Shown here in pieces: positions 1 to 8,493 of a stretch of 64,000 nucleotides of DNA (position 1 is its first letter; each line of letters opens with the position of its first letter). Source of the DNA: JABDJL01 sp963664065 (GTDB taxonomy: Bacteria > Pseudomonadota > Gammaproteobacteria > Xanthomonadales > SZUA-36). Below the pieces are notes generated by a model. The model did not search any database, was not told where the DNA came from, and saw nothing but the letters and a program-made list of their open reading frames with translations. The position numbers and the translations under genes were made by a program. Location: contig OY760942.1 in NCBI GenBank assembly GCA_963664065.1, positions 310,001-374,000 of the forward strand. Direction: 5' to 3'.

Positions 1-844
1 GGTTGCCATTCTGGATGACGATGCCGTTTTTCTTGCCGCGTGCAACTTCCATGTCTGCGATATCACCCAGGCGAATCGGGCGGCCATCACGCCATTCCAA
101 TATCAGATTTTTAAACTGCTCAGGATCGTAGCGGCCTTCAAAACGCATGGTGTACTGGCGCCGCCCCACATCCACGAAACCACCCGAAACATCCGTTGAT
201 CTTCCCGTCCTGGCAGCCACTGTGCCCAACTCAACACCATATTCAGCAGCACGATAGGGGTCTATCGTGATTTGAAGCTCTTCGGCAGCGCCGGCCATAA
301 TCTCCACGCCCGCGACGCCATCTATTGACTCCAGCCTTGGCTTTACCGTGTCAGTGATGTATTGGCCATAACTTTCAATCGTACCATCCGTGCCAGGAAG
401 TAATTGGACGAAAAACCAGCTCAAGGCCTGATTGGCACCGCCACCGCCACCACCTCCGAGCTGAACCACCGGCGGATTGGCATCGACGGGCATGGGTGGT
501 AAACGATTCAGTCGACCGATCACATCCATCAAGGTCGCTTGCATGTCGGTGCCCAGTGCAAACTGCATATTGATATTGGCGCCACCGTTAAAGGCGTTGG
601 AGGACATGGTGTCCATGCCGGGAATGCCCTGCAGCACTTCTTCCATGGGCTCAAGGATTTCGGATTCCACTTCCTTGGGCGAGGCGGCGCGCCAATTGGC
701 GTTGACGTTAATCTGGGGGAGGTCTATATCCGGAAACAGCTGCACCGGCAAGCCATTCAGGCTGAATAAGCCAAACAAGGCAATAATTGCAACAGCTACA
801 GCGACACCGGCCGGATTTCTAACCGCTCGTTCGGTAATGCCCAT
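1..844 (-). CDS. RND-family efflux permease, N-terminal part (cut by window edge)
   Basis: This is the first 281 residues of an inner-membrane RND (AcrB/MdtB-like) proton-driven exporter; the rest lies beyond base 1. The translation opens with MGITERAVRNPAGVAVAVAI, the usual first membrane segment, then a periplasmic porter domain with typical phrases (NWRAASPKEVESEI, DPYRAAEYGV, VGRRQYTMRFEGRY). The ATG at 844 sits behind a purine-rich GGGAGAGGCGGAG. The protein resembles the other RND permease at 52067 in the same motifs, so the two are distant paralogues. A run of seven glycines lies near residue 130, where the second permease has only two. The gene is on the same strand and 191 bases downstream of a LytTR regulator gene, which may or may not control it. 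Substrate cannot be told from this fragment. Confidence 0.9.
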   Translation of the reverse strand, partial: MGITERAVRNPAGVAVAVAIIALFGLFSLNGLPVQLFPDIDLPQINVNANWRAASPKEVESEILEPMEEVLQGIPGMDTMSSNAFNGGANINMQFALGTDMQATLMDVIGRLNRLPPMPVDANPPVVQLGGGGGGGANQALSWFFVQLLPGTDGTIESYGQYITDTVKPRLESIDGVAGVEIMAGAAEELQITIDPYRAAEYGVELGTVAARTGRSTDVSGGFVDVGRRQYTMRFEGRYDPEQFKNLILEWRDGRPIRLGDIADMEVARGKKNGIVIQNGN

Positions 845-1035
845 GGATTCTCCGCCTCTCCCAATAGTGCTTGCCGGCTTCCATATTGGACGCGCCGGAA
901 AGTTAAAGCGTTGCCTTTTTGTAATCAGGTCGGGCAGCTTAGAGCGGTTAATCCCGATTTGGTTGTGACCAAAGTCACGACTTGCGATGAGTTGTTATCC
1001 CTCAACGGCGAAGCGAATTTAACTTGCGGGTTTTA

Positions 1036-1923
1036 TTACAGGTGCAGGTTTTTCAGTTTGTTTTTATACGTGCGTGAAAGCTTGACTGTATTACCGCCGT
1101 TCAGGGTAAGAAAATATTCACCATTGATATGGGATTGCATTTCCTTGATGTGGTTGACGTTGACAATAGTCGAGCGATGGATACGCTGGAGGAAGTCTGA
1201 ATCAAGTTCATTTTCGAGTTCCTTCATTGTCCTGCGCATGATGTGGGTCTCCCCGAGCGCATGTACGCACATGTAATCACCGGCCGCATCGATCCATTCA
1301 ATATCTTCCTGCTTGACCCAGGTGGTTCTCCCGCCATCCCGGATGGCGAGCTTCCTGGCTTCTTTGCGTTTGATCTGGTGAATCCCTTTCTGTTTCAGCT
1401 CGGTGATACTCTTGACGGATTCACCGATGATTTCGCTGACCAGTTTGAGCAGCATGTGTTTCTGGGCAGTAGCTCGCTTGCGTTTTTGCAATTTTTTGAC
1501 CTTCGCCAGGGCTTCTTCCAGTCGTTCGTCCTCAATTGGCTTCAGCAGGTAATCGACTGCGCTTACTTCGAAGGCTTTGATGGCGAACTCATCATAGGCA
1601 GTAACAAACAGGATGGCCGGCAATTCTTCGTCCTTCAGTTCCATGATGACGTCGAATCCGTCCATGCCCGGCATCTGGATATCCAGGAAAACCAGGTCGG
1701 GAGACAACTCACGGATTTTCCGTACTGCTTCCCGGCCGTTCTTTGCCTCGTCGATTACCCGGATTCCGTCCAAAAGTTTCAGGCGAAGTTTGAGGCCTCG
1801 TCGAGCGAGCGCCTCGTCATCAACGATCAGGGCACTAAGTTCAGTCTTGTTTGCTGCGTTCAAATGAATTACTTCTGGTAATTTCCAGACCATCGGGCCC
1901 GGAGTGGAGACACAGCTTACCAT
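1036..1923 (-). CDS. LytR/AlgR-type response regulator (REC + LytTR)
   Basis: A two-domain transcription regulator of two-component systems. The receiver domain runs from about residue 30 to 145, with the acidic pocket in ALIVDDEALARR, the probable phospho-acceptor D81 in LVFLDIQMPGMDG and the conserved lysine K128 in DYLLKPIED. The LytTR DNA-binding domain fills about 190-293 (VNHIKEMQSHINGEYFL, KLSRTYKNKL at the end). Length is slightly above the usual 240-270 because of an N-terminal leader; the true start may be ATG 1893 or even later. No sensor kinase gene is adjacent. It may regulate the RND gene downstream, but nothing in the sequence proves this. Confidence 0.92.
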   Translation of the reverse strand: MVSCVSTPGPMVWKLPEVIHLNAANKTELSALIVDDEALARRGLKLRLKLLDGIRVIDEAKNGREAVRKIRELSPDLVFLDIQMPGMDGFDVIMELKDEELPAILFVTAYDEFAIKAFEVSAVDYLLKPIEDERLEEALAKVKKLQKRKRATAQKHMLLKLVSEIIGESVKSITELKQKGIHQIKRKEARKLAIRDGGRTTWVKQEDIEWIDAAGDYMCVHALGETHIMRRTMKELENELDSDFLQRIHRSTIVNVNHIKEMQSHINGEYFLTLNGGNTVKLSRTYKNKLKNLHL

Positions 1924-1992
1924 CTTGATTCACCACTGCAATGCTTATCGTCATTAAGGATTTATTTCTGCATTTCAGGCGAAATTTTCTCT

Positions 1993-3522
1993 TTACCGGC
2001 TTAGTGCCAATGCAGCACCACAGGGCATCATGCCCGGCCTTCTAAGTGAGATTGCTTCGGCCAGGTGCCTGGTTTCGATCTTCTCCGCGGCTTCGAGGTC
2101 GGCGATTGTCCGGGCCACTTTAAGCACCCTGTGGCAGGCGCGGGGCGAGAACTCCAGTTGCTCGGACACCATTTCCAAAAGTTTGCGTTGAGCCTTGCCC
2201 AGACTGCAATATTTCTGAATCTGTCGCGCTTCCAGTAGTGCATTCGGTCGATTGGCCCTTGCTAATTGACGTTTGTGCGCCGCCAATATCCTGGTCCTGA
2301 TGCTGGCTGTTTCCTCTCCGGCCTTACAATTGAAATCAAGTACAGACACAGCGGGCCGTAACACTTCTGCCTGGATATCAATCCGGTCCAGCAGCGGTCC
2401 AGACACCCGGTGACGATAGCGTTGTATTTGTTCTGAACTGCAATGGCAATTGCCTGTCCCGGCACCGGCCATACCGCAAGGGCAGGGATTCATAGCAGCC
2501 ACCAGCTGAAACCTCGCAGGAAATTCCGCCTGCCTGGCCGCGCGGGAAATTAGGATTCGTCCGGTTTCCATGGGCACCCGAAGTGCTTCCAATGTGTGGC
2601 GGTTAAATTCCGGCAACTCGTCCAGGAACAGAACGCCATTGTGCGCAAGTGATATCTCACCCGGCCTGGGTACGGGCCCACCACCTACCAGAGCCACTCC
2701 ACTACAGCTGTGATGCGGTGCACGAAAGGGGCGCTTCTTCCAGTTCCGGGTATCAAGCCCTGTCTGGCTGATCGAAGAGACCATTGCGGTTTGCAGTGCT
2801 TCGGTCTCGGTCAAGTCAGGCAGAATGCCCGGAAGGCGGCTGGCCAGCATGGACTTTCCGGTCCCTGGTGGTCCCGTCAACAGGACGTTGTGCGAACCCG
2901 CTGCAGCAACTTCCATCGCTCTTCTTGGCCCTGCCTGGCCTGCAACGTCGCCCATGTCCGGAATGAAGTTGTTGTCTCCAAATGGGCATTTTCCCGGTTC
3001 AGACAATGGCGCGCGATCATGCAGCCAGGCTACCACGCTGAGCAGCGAGTCAGCACAAAGCTGGATTCCGGAATTCACCAGCGCCGCTTCGGATTGATTG
3101 CCCACAGGGAGGACAAGTGTCCTGTTTAATTTGGCGCAATGGACAACCGCAGGGAGGATCCCCCTGACCGGTCGCAGTTTTCCCCCCAGGGATAATTCAC
3201 CCAGAAATTCGGTGTCTTCCAGTCGTGTTTCCGGAACCTGGCCTGAGGCCGCCAAAATACCAAGTGCTATTGGAAGATCCAGGCCGCCGCCTTCCTTTGG
3301 CAGTTCGGCAGGTGCCAGCGAGATGGTGATGCGTCGGGCGGGAAAATCAAAACCGGCATTGAGCAAGGCTGCGCGAACACGATCCCTGGATTCTCTCACC
3401 GCCGTTTCCGGCAATCCAACAATTGAAAGGCTGGGCAGACCGCCTCCCAGGTGAACCTCAACCGAGATTTGCGGCGCGCTGATACCGACACAGCCACGGC
3501 TGCGTACCCTGGCAAGGCTCAA
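1993..3522 (-). CDS. comM: ComM/YifB-family AAA+ Mg-chelatase-like ATPase
   Basis: ComM is a hexameric helicase that promotes branch migration when incoming single-stranded DNA is integrated during natural transformation. The N-terminal domain (ISVEVHLGGGLPSLSIVGLP) is typical; Walker A is GPPGTGKS at about residues 217-224, followed by GVLFLDELPEF and the PCPCG motif. I chose TTG at 3522 as the start because AGGGGAG lies six bases upstream and the product (509 residues) then begins SLARVRSRG like known ComM. The frame is open to 3669, but that extension has no family resemblance. The presence of comM together with the pil operon at 23023 fits a potentially transformable cell, although comM is common also in non-competent species. 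Confidence 0.93.
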   Translation of the reverse strand: MSLARVRSRGCVGISAPQISVEVHLGGGLPSLSIVGLPETAVRESRDRVRAALLNAGFDFPARRITISLAPAELPKEGGGLDLPIALGILAASGQVPETRLEDTEFLGELSLGGKLRPVRGILPAVVHCAKLNRTLVLPVGNQSEAALVNSGIQLCADSLLSVVAWLHDRAPLSEPGKCPFGDNNFIPDMGDVAGQAGPRRAMEVAAAGSHNVLLTGPPGTGKSMLASRLPGILPDLTETEALQTAMVSSISQTGLDTRNWKKRPFRAPHHSCSGVALVGGGPVPRPGEISLAHNGVLFLDELPEFNRHTLEALRVPMETGRILISRAARQAEFPARFQLVAAMNPCPCGMAGAGTGNCHCSSEQIQRYRHRVSGPLLDRIDIQAEVLRPAVSVLDFNCKAGEETASIRTRILAAHKRQLARANRPNALLEARQIQKYCSLGKAQRKLLEMVSEQLEFSPRACHRVLKVARTIADLEAAEKIETRHLAEAISLRRPGMMPCGAALALSR

Positions 3523-3683
3523 AGCATTTCTCCCCTGTGGGTCTACAAATCGATAATGACGATTTCTTACGAGGAGATCAGTCGCAGAATGCAGGGGAAG
3601 AGGGTAGGCAATCGTCCCGGCAAACTGTCGGACGGCCAGAACTGGTGTCCTGTCCTGCTGTAGTGGCAACTACTTACAGCACA

Positions 3684-3920
3684 CTAGAATTCCAGTTTTT
3701 CAAGTTGCCGTTCCAGGGCTTCAAGCTTGAGCTGTGTCCGCTCAAGCACCGATTTCTGAATATCAAACTCTTCGCGGGTCAGCAGATTCATTTTTTCAAA
3801 TGCAGTTTTCAGGATGGAACGAAACTGCTTTTCCAGGTCTTCTCTCAATCGCCTGGCTCCAGGCGGAAGAGAATCACTCAGGCGGTTAACGATGTCGTCA
3901 ATTTTTCCCAGGTCGATCAT
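3684..3920 (-). CDS. ubiK: UbiK/YqiC-type ubiquinone biosynthesis accessory factor
   Basis: A 78-residue protein of the BMFP family. UbiK assists the multiprotein ubiquinone-synthesis complex in Proteobacteria. It begins MIDLGKIDDIVNRLSDSLPP, and the second half (LLTREEFDIQKSVLERTQLK and a leucine/glutamate heptad tail) is the trimeric coiled coil typical of the family. The frame is open to 4124, but ATG 3920 matches the family start. It is divergent from the PII gene with a 78-base shared promoter region, and 161 bases downstream of the comM TTG in the same direction, an arrangement (ubiK, glnK, comM) common in gammaproteobacteria. Confidence 0.88.
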   Translation of the reverse strand: MIDLGKIDDIVNRLSDSLPPGARRLREDLEKQFRSILKTAFEKMNLLTREEFDIQKSVLERTQLKLEALERQLEKLEF

Positions 3921-3998
3921 GATTATTCCACTATATTGATTGCGAGCCTGCAGGGGGCGCATTAAAGTCACATATGAAACTGCAGCGGAGCACTTAAT

Positions 3999-4337
3999 GT
4001 GAAGATGATAACCGCGATCATCAAGCCATTTAAACTGGATGATGTTCGGGACGCGCTGGGCGAGGCCGGTGTCCAGGGGATGACCGTTACCGAAGTACGG
4101 GGCTTCGGCAGACAAAAAGGCCACACAGAATTGTACAGGGGAGCAGAATACGTGGTCGATTTTCTACCTAAACTGAAGCTGGAAATAGCGGTTCCCGAAG
4201 AAAGGGTTGAAGCAGTGGTGGACGCCATCGCAGAGTCGGCCATGTCCGGGCGAATCGGTGACGGCAAGATATTTGTCCACGAACTTGAGCACGCTTTAAG
4301 AATTCGTACCGGCGAAGAGGGCGACGAGGCCCTTTAA
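3999..4337 (+). CDS. glnK: PII nitrogen-regulatory signal protein
   Basis: A trimeric sensor of 2-oxoglutarate and ATP/ADP that controls glutamine synthetase adenylylation, NtrB or the AmtB ammonium channel. The 112-residue product starts MKMITAIIKPFKLDDVRDAL and carries the T-loop KGHTELYRGAEYVVDFLPK with the uridylylation tyrosine at position 51, plus the C-terminal signature SGRIGDGKIFV. GTG 3999 is chosen over ATG 4005 because PII proteins begin M-K-x-I-T. No amtB gene follows, so the choice between GlnB and GlnK paralogue is open; I use glnK with reserve. Confidence 0.93.
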   Translation: MKMITAIIKPFKLDDVRDALGEAGVQGMTVTEVRGFGRQKGHTELYRGAEYVVDFLPKLKLEIAVPEERVEAVVDAIAESAMSGRIGDGKIFVHELEHALRIRTGEEGDEAL

Positions 4338-4357
4338 ACCTGAAGGTCACGCATATT

Positions 4358-5245
4358 ATGCCTACTTCCATACGTGCAGGCGTTGTTGGCCTGGGAGCCA
4401 TGGGTGCGCCCATGGCGCGTCATCTCGCGCGGGAAGGATTGCTGGTCAGTATCTGGAACAGAACCACAGTCAAGGCTGAATCGCTGGGCGCCGAGCTAAA
4501 AGTAAAATCACCATCCTCACTGAAACAACTGGCAGAAGCATGCAACCTGATCCTGGTCTGTGTTTCCGCTGACAATGACCTCCTGGAAGTGGTCCATTCC
4601 CTGTTACCTGGTATTAAGGCCGGGAGCGTGGTTGTAGATACCTCGACGGTAAATCCTGCGACGGCGATCAAGACTGCTGAACTACTGGCCGCAAAAAACG
4701 TTCGCTTTGTCGATGCGCCGGTTTCAGGCGGTGTAGAAGGCGCAATCAACGGTACTTTGTCAGTCATGGCAGGTGGCGATTCCGCCGATATGTTGCGAAT
4801 TCAACCAGTCCTAGAGGCAATCTCCGCTAATGTCACTCACATGGGTCCGGTCGGTGCCGGCCAGGCTACCAAGGCTGTAAACCAGGTCATTGTCGGAGGT
4901 ATTGCAGAGGCAGTTTGCGAAGCCTTGGCACTTTCCGAGAAACTAAATCTGCCTTCAGAGCGTCTATTATCAGTATTGGGAGCAGGAGCCGCAGATAGTT
5001 GGTTCCTCGAGCACCGTGGTCATTCGATGTTGCAGGACCGGTTTGATAAGGGTTTCAAACTGGAATTGTTGCTCAAGGATTTGAAAATAATCAGAGCGTT
5101 GGCACGGGAATTGGATATATCAATGACAACAGTGGAGAATGCGATCAGCGAGTACGAGAAACTCGTGGACGCAGGCGACGGGGGTAATGATATCTCCGGC
5201 TTAATCAAGTTGAAGCGAATACTGGTTAACCAGGGAACAGTATAG
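4358..5245 (+). CDS. NAD(P)-dependent beta-hydroxyacid dehydrogenase (3-hydroxyisobutyrate / tartronate semialdehyde type)
   Basis: A 295-residue member of the HIBADH family, which oxidises or reduces small beta-hydroxyacids or their semialdehydes. The Rossmann fold opens with VVGLGAMGAPMARHLA (residues 9-24); the substrate-binding loop is DAPVSGGVEGAINGT (119-133); the catalytic lysine is K172 in GAGQATKAVNQ. The sequence alone does not decide between 3-hydroxyisobutyrate, tartronate semialdehyde (GarR/GlxR) and succinic semialdehyde-reducing members. It lies 20 bases after the PII gene and 5 bases before the next gene, so the three may share a transcript. Confidence 0.88.
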   Translation: MPTSIRAGVVGLGAMGAPMARHLAREGLLVSIWNRTTVKAESLGAELKVKSPSSLKQLAEACNLILVCVSADNDLLEVVHSLLPGIKAGSVVVDTSTVNPATAIKTAELLAAKNVRFVDAPVSGGVEGAINGTLSVMAGGDSADMLRIQPVLEAISANVTHMGPVGAGQATKAVNQVIVGGIAEAVCEALALSEKLNLPSERLLSVLGAGAADSWFLEHRGHSMLQDRFDKGFKLELLLKDLKIIRALARELDISMTTVENAISEYEKLVDAGDGGNDISGLIKLKRILVNQGTV

Positions 5246-5250
5246 TAACG

Positions 5251-7449
5251 ATGTCAGAAAACCATTCGTTCTTATCGGCTGTGGTGGCGGAACTATCGCG
5301 GCGTAAAGTGTTGCGCACGATGGGTGCCTACGCCGTTGCCGTGTTTGCCATTCTGCAATTGATAGATGCAGCGGTTGAACCTCTGCGCCTGCCTGATTGG
5401 CTGCCAACGGTTGTGGTGATCACGCTTATTCTCGGTTTTCCGGTGGCATTCCTGCTGGCCTGGCAATTTGACGTCACCAGCGGCGGAATCAAACGTACCC
5501 GCTCCGCCGGACTGTTAACACGAACGCAAAGTTTCATGATGTTCAGCTTTATGCTGGTTGCAACCGCCGGTCTGGGTTTCGGTTTCTACCAGTATTATTC
5601 CAGCGCTTTTGAACTCGATGCAGAGCGGGCAACCGGGTCCCTTGTCGATCAGCGTGCGTTTGCAGCACCTGAGAATTCCATCGCCGTTCTGCCTTTTTCC
5701 GACCTGTCCGAAGATGGCGACCAGACTCATTTTTCAGACGGTATCGCGGAGGAGTTATTGAATCTGCTGGCCCAGGTCAAAGGCCTGCACGTGGCAGCGC
5801 GAACTTCATCTTTTGCGTTCCGCGACCCGACAAAAGATATTCGTGAAATCGGCCGCCTGCTGAATGTAAGTACAATACTCGAAGGCAGCATACGCACCGC
5901 AGGTAACCGCATTCGTATGACGGCACAGCTGATCAACGTTGAGGACGGTTACCATATCTGGTCACAATCCTACGATCGTGAACTTGATGATGTGTTTGCC
6001 ATACAGGACGAAATTGCGAGTTTTATTGCCGAAGCCCTGGTGGATTCTTTTACCGGGCTGACCAACAAGCCTGCCGGGCGTACCAGAAATCTTGCTGCTT
6101 TTGAGGCGTTCCGGACCGGCCGCCTGCACTGGTGGCGCAGGTCGCCACCGGAAATTCAAAAAGCCATAGAACTGTTCGCCAAGGCGCTTGAACACGATCC
6201 CCAATACGCACCTGCTTATGCTGCAATCGCTGATTCAATGGTGCTCCTGTCTCTTTACGGCAATATCACCCAGCTTAAAGCTATCGAGCGTGCTCAGCCA
6301 ATGATTGAAAAGGCACTGGCCATAGACCCTGAGTCTGCCGAGGCATTCGCTGCACTTGGACTTGCACGCTGGCAAATCGGCCAGACAGATGCAGCCGAGT
6401 CGGCTTTGCGGCAGGCCATTTCCCTCAATGAAGATTACGTTCCTGCACACCTGTGGCTGGGTGGTTTGCTAGGCGAACTGGGACGCATACCCGAACAAGG
6501 CATGGTATTACAGCAAGCCATGGCGATCGACCCACTCAATGAATTGCTTGCCATCAATTATGCAGGAAACCAGTACGTACAGGGCGACTATGACTCCGCC
6601 CATGATTTGCTGACCGGCTTAATCCGACTTCGACCTGATTCAGTGACACTTCTGCGAACCATGTCAGGATATGCTGCAGCGCATGGTGACCTGGTTGAGG
6701 CTTGGGAATACGCCCAACGATCCTATGACATTGAGCCGGAAAGCCCGGTTGTTATTGGCACCATGGCCAGAGCATGGATGGAACTGGGGGAAGTTGATCG
6801 TGCCGAACAGTTGCTCCACGCCGGCCTGGAAATGGCCAGTGATAATACAGAATTGAAAGTTCAGTATTACTTCCTGATGTTGGTCTCAGGACGTATCGAA
6901 GAAGCAGAGAGAGTGGTGCGTGAACAATACGGTGAATCCATCGCTGACCTGCCAGATCGCTTCCAGCGTTTTTATCATTTCCAGATGGGCATGATCAGTG
7001 TGGTGAAAGGTGACTTGGTTTCAGCCAGGGACAGCCTGGAACTGGCGATCAATTTTGATGACAGCCAGAGTTTCGACGGCGATCAGTTGATTACCCTGAC
7101 GATGGCTTCATTTCTCAATGACCGTCTCGGGGATTCTGAACGCGCAGAACAGCATCTGCTGTCTGCCGAAAGGGCGGTTCGCCGGGCACGTATCAACGGT
7201 GTTGACGACGCTGGAATTTACTACACAGAATCCAGTATTTTCATACTCAGAGGTGAGAAAGAACTCGCTATTGCGGCTCTTCAGGAGGCCTATAACAGGG
7301 GCTGGCGTCAAAGCTGGCTTTTGAATCTTGATTCCAGGCTGGATCCGCTACGCAATGAACCGGCATTCCTCGAAATTGAGCGCCAGATTAATGAAGATGT
7401 CAGCAAGGCCCGGGCCGAAGTGCTGGCCCTGAAAGTGGTTGGGCTCTGA
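5251..7449 (+). CDS. Membrane-anchored TolB/FlgO-like domain protein with TPR repeats
   Basis: A 732-residue protein. Residues about 20-115 hold three hydrophobic segments (AYAVAVFAILQLID, TVVVITLILGFPVAFLLAWQ, SFMMFSFMLVATAGLGFGFY). From about 140 follows a TolB-like/FlgO domain that starts NSIAVLPFSDLSEDGDQTHF and includes LEGSIRTAGNRIRMTAQL. The remainder is a long array of TPR helices (for example PQYAPAYAAIADSM, AEAFAALGLARWQIGQTDAA). Proteins of this build sometimes carry an N-terminal cyclase or CadC-like winged helix; none is present here. The role is unknown; the fold suggests a protein-interaction scaffold with the TPRs on one face of the membrane. A related gene with an in-frame stop is at 41329. 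Confidence 0.85.
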   Translation: MSENHSFLSAVVAELSRRKVLRTMGAYAVAVFAILQLIDAAVEPLRLPDWLPTVVVITLILGFPVAFLLAWQFDVTSGGIKRTRSAGLLTRTQSFMMFSFMLVATAGLGFGFYQYYSSAFELDAERATGSLVDQRAFAAPENSIAVLPFSDLSEDGDQTHFSDGIAEELLNLLAQVKGLHVAARTSSFAFRDPTKDIREIGRLLNVSTILEGSIRTAGNRIRMTAQLINVEDGYHIWSQSYDRELDDVFAIQDEIASFIAEALVDSFTGLTNKPAGRTRNLAAFEAFRTGRLHWWRRSPPEIQKAIELFAKALEHDPQYAPAYAAIADSMVLLSLYGNITQLKAIERAQPMIEKALAIDPESAEAFAALGLARWQIGQTDAAESALRQAISLNEDYVPAHLWLGGLLGELGRIPEQGMVLQQAMAIDPLNELLAINYAGNQYVQGDYDSAHDLLTGLIRLRPDSVTLLRTMSGYAAAHGDLVEAWEYAQRSYDIEPESPVVIGTMARAWMELGEVDRAEQLLHAGLEMASDNTELKVQYYFLMLVSGRIEEAERVVREQYGESIADLPDRFQRFYHFQMGMISVVKGDLVSARDSLELAINFDDSQSFDGDQLITLTMASFLNDRLGDSERAEQHLLSAERAVRRARINGVDDAGIYYTESSIFILRGEKELAIAALQEAYNRGWRQSWLLNLDSRLDPLRNEPAFLEIERQINEDVSKARAEVLALKVVGL

Positions 7450-7468
7450 AGCCAGCAACAAATCAAAG

Positions 7469-8491
7469 TTATCCCAGTAACTCCCCCAGCGCTGTGCTGA
7501 CTTGTTCGGGCAACAGTTCATGCATGCATCGGTTGAACTTGCAGGTTTTTCGCAAATCCGTGCCATAGCAGGGCTGACACTCGATGTTACTGCTCAGAAT
7601 TCTGCCCGGGGTGACCGAGAGATAAGGGCCGGTCAGGTACGGTAACGAGGGTCCGAACAGCGCAATGGTTGGTGCACCCATGGCGGCTCCGAGGTGCATG
7701 GTGCCCGTATCAACCGAAATAAGACATTCAGCATCCCGTACTGCATTCACAAGTGCGGGAATCGATGAACCGAACATTGAATAGACTCCTGGCAAGGCCA
7801 GTAATGAATTGAAATGGGCGCCCTCGTCCGGGCTGCCGTTGATTGCCACAGACAGGCCGAACCGGCCGGTGATGATTCCTATCAACTCGTGCCAGTGTTC
7901 CATCGGCCATCCCCGGTGAATGTGATAACCCTGGCCAAGTACACCGCTGAATCCCGGGTTCAGCATGACGAATTTTTCGTCTTTGGGCAGTATGGCGAGT
8001 TCCGAACTTTCCGGCATTTGCAACAACGGTCCGTCAGGCGTGCCGCTGTCAACTTCCAAAAAGTCACCGTATAGTACTTTTTCGGCATCCACGGTGTGTT
8101 GCCCGGGTTGGTGCTCCGGCTTGACTCGCGGCCGGCCGCAAAACTTTTTACAAACGATAAAATTTACAAAATCGTCGCATTGGGGAGTGAATTCAAGGTT
8201 AATCGCCAGCTCATAGGCTTGCTGTCGTGAGCGGCGGCGTAACTCCCGTTTGACCGCATGAAGGGGCCACGGAAGCCTCCTGTGAGCGATCGGGAAAACG
8301 CCGTGAATTCTCGGGTCCTGTTTCAGGATCACGTTGCTGCTTCCTGTGCCTGCAGCCCAGTCAATTTGCACATCCGGGCCATAGCTGCGACGAATCGGTT
8401 CAATGATGGTGGTCGCCATCACGGTGTCACCCAGGCGTCCAACCCGGATTACCAGAACACGGGGTATCTGATTGTTTCCGGTTTCTGCCAT
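7469..8491 (-). CDS. Glycosyltransferase family 9 (heptosyltransferase-like)
   Basis: A 340-residue enzyme of the ADP-heptose:LPS heptosyltransferase family, acting at the cytoplasmic face of the inner membrane in lipopolysaccharide core or related glycan synthesis. The start is typical (RVLVIRVGRLGDTVMATTII), and the donor-binding C-terminal half contains CLISVDTGTMHLGAAMGAPTIALFGPS. The C terminus carries several cysteines (ECQPCYGTDLRKTCKFNRCM), which is common in WaaQ/RfaF-like members. The ATG follows the recG stop by two bases, so it is probably the last gene of the recG transcript. The acceptor sugar cannot be predicted. Confidence 0.88.
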   Translation of the reverse strand: MAETGNNQIPRVLVIRVGRLGDTVMATTIIEPIRRSYGPDVQIDWAAGTGSSNVILKQDPRIHGVFPIAHRRLPWPLHAVKRELRRRSRQQAYELAINLEFTPQCDDFVNFIVCKKFCGRPRVKPEHQPGQHTVDAEKVLYGDFLEVDSGTPDGPLLQMPESSELAILPKDEKFVMLNPGFSGVLGQGYHIHRGWPMEHWHELIGIITGRFGLSVAINGSPDEGAHFNSLLALPGVYSMFGSSIPALVNAVRDAECLISVDTGTMHLGAAMGAPTIALFGPSLPYLTGPYLSVTPGRILSSNIECQPCYGTDLRKTCKFNRCMHELLPEQVSTALGELLG

Positions 8492-8493
8492 AT

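Noticed and set aside
1243..1881. Long open frame opposite the LytTR regulator gene
   Set aside because: It is the complement of a clear regulator coding sequence and has no family likeness.
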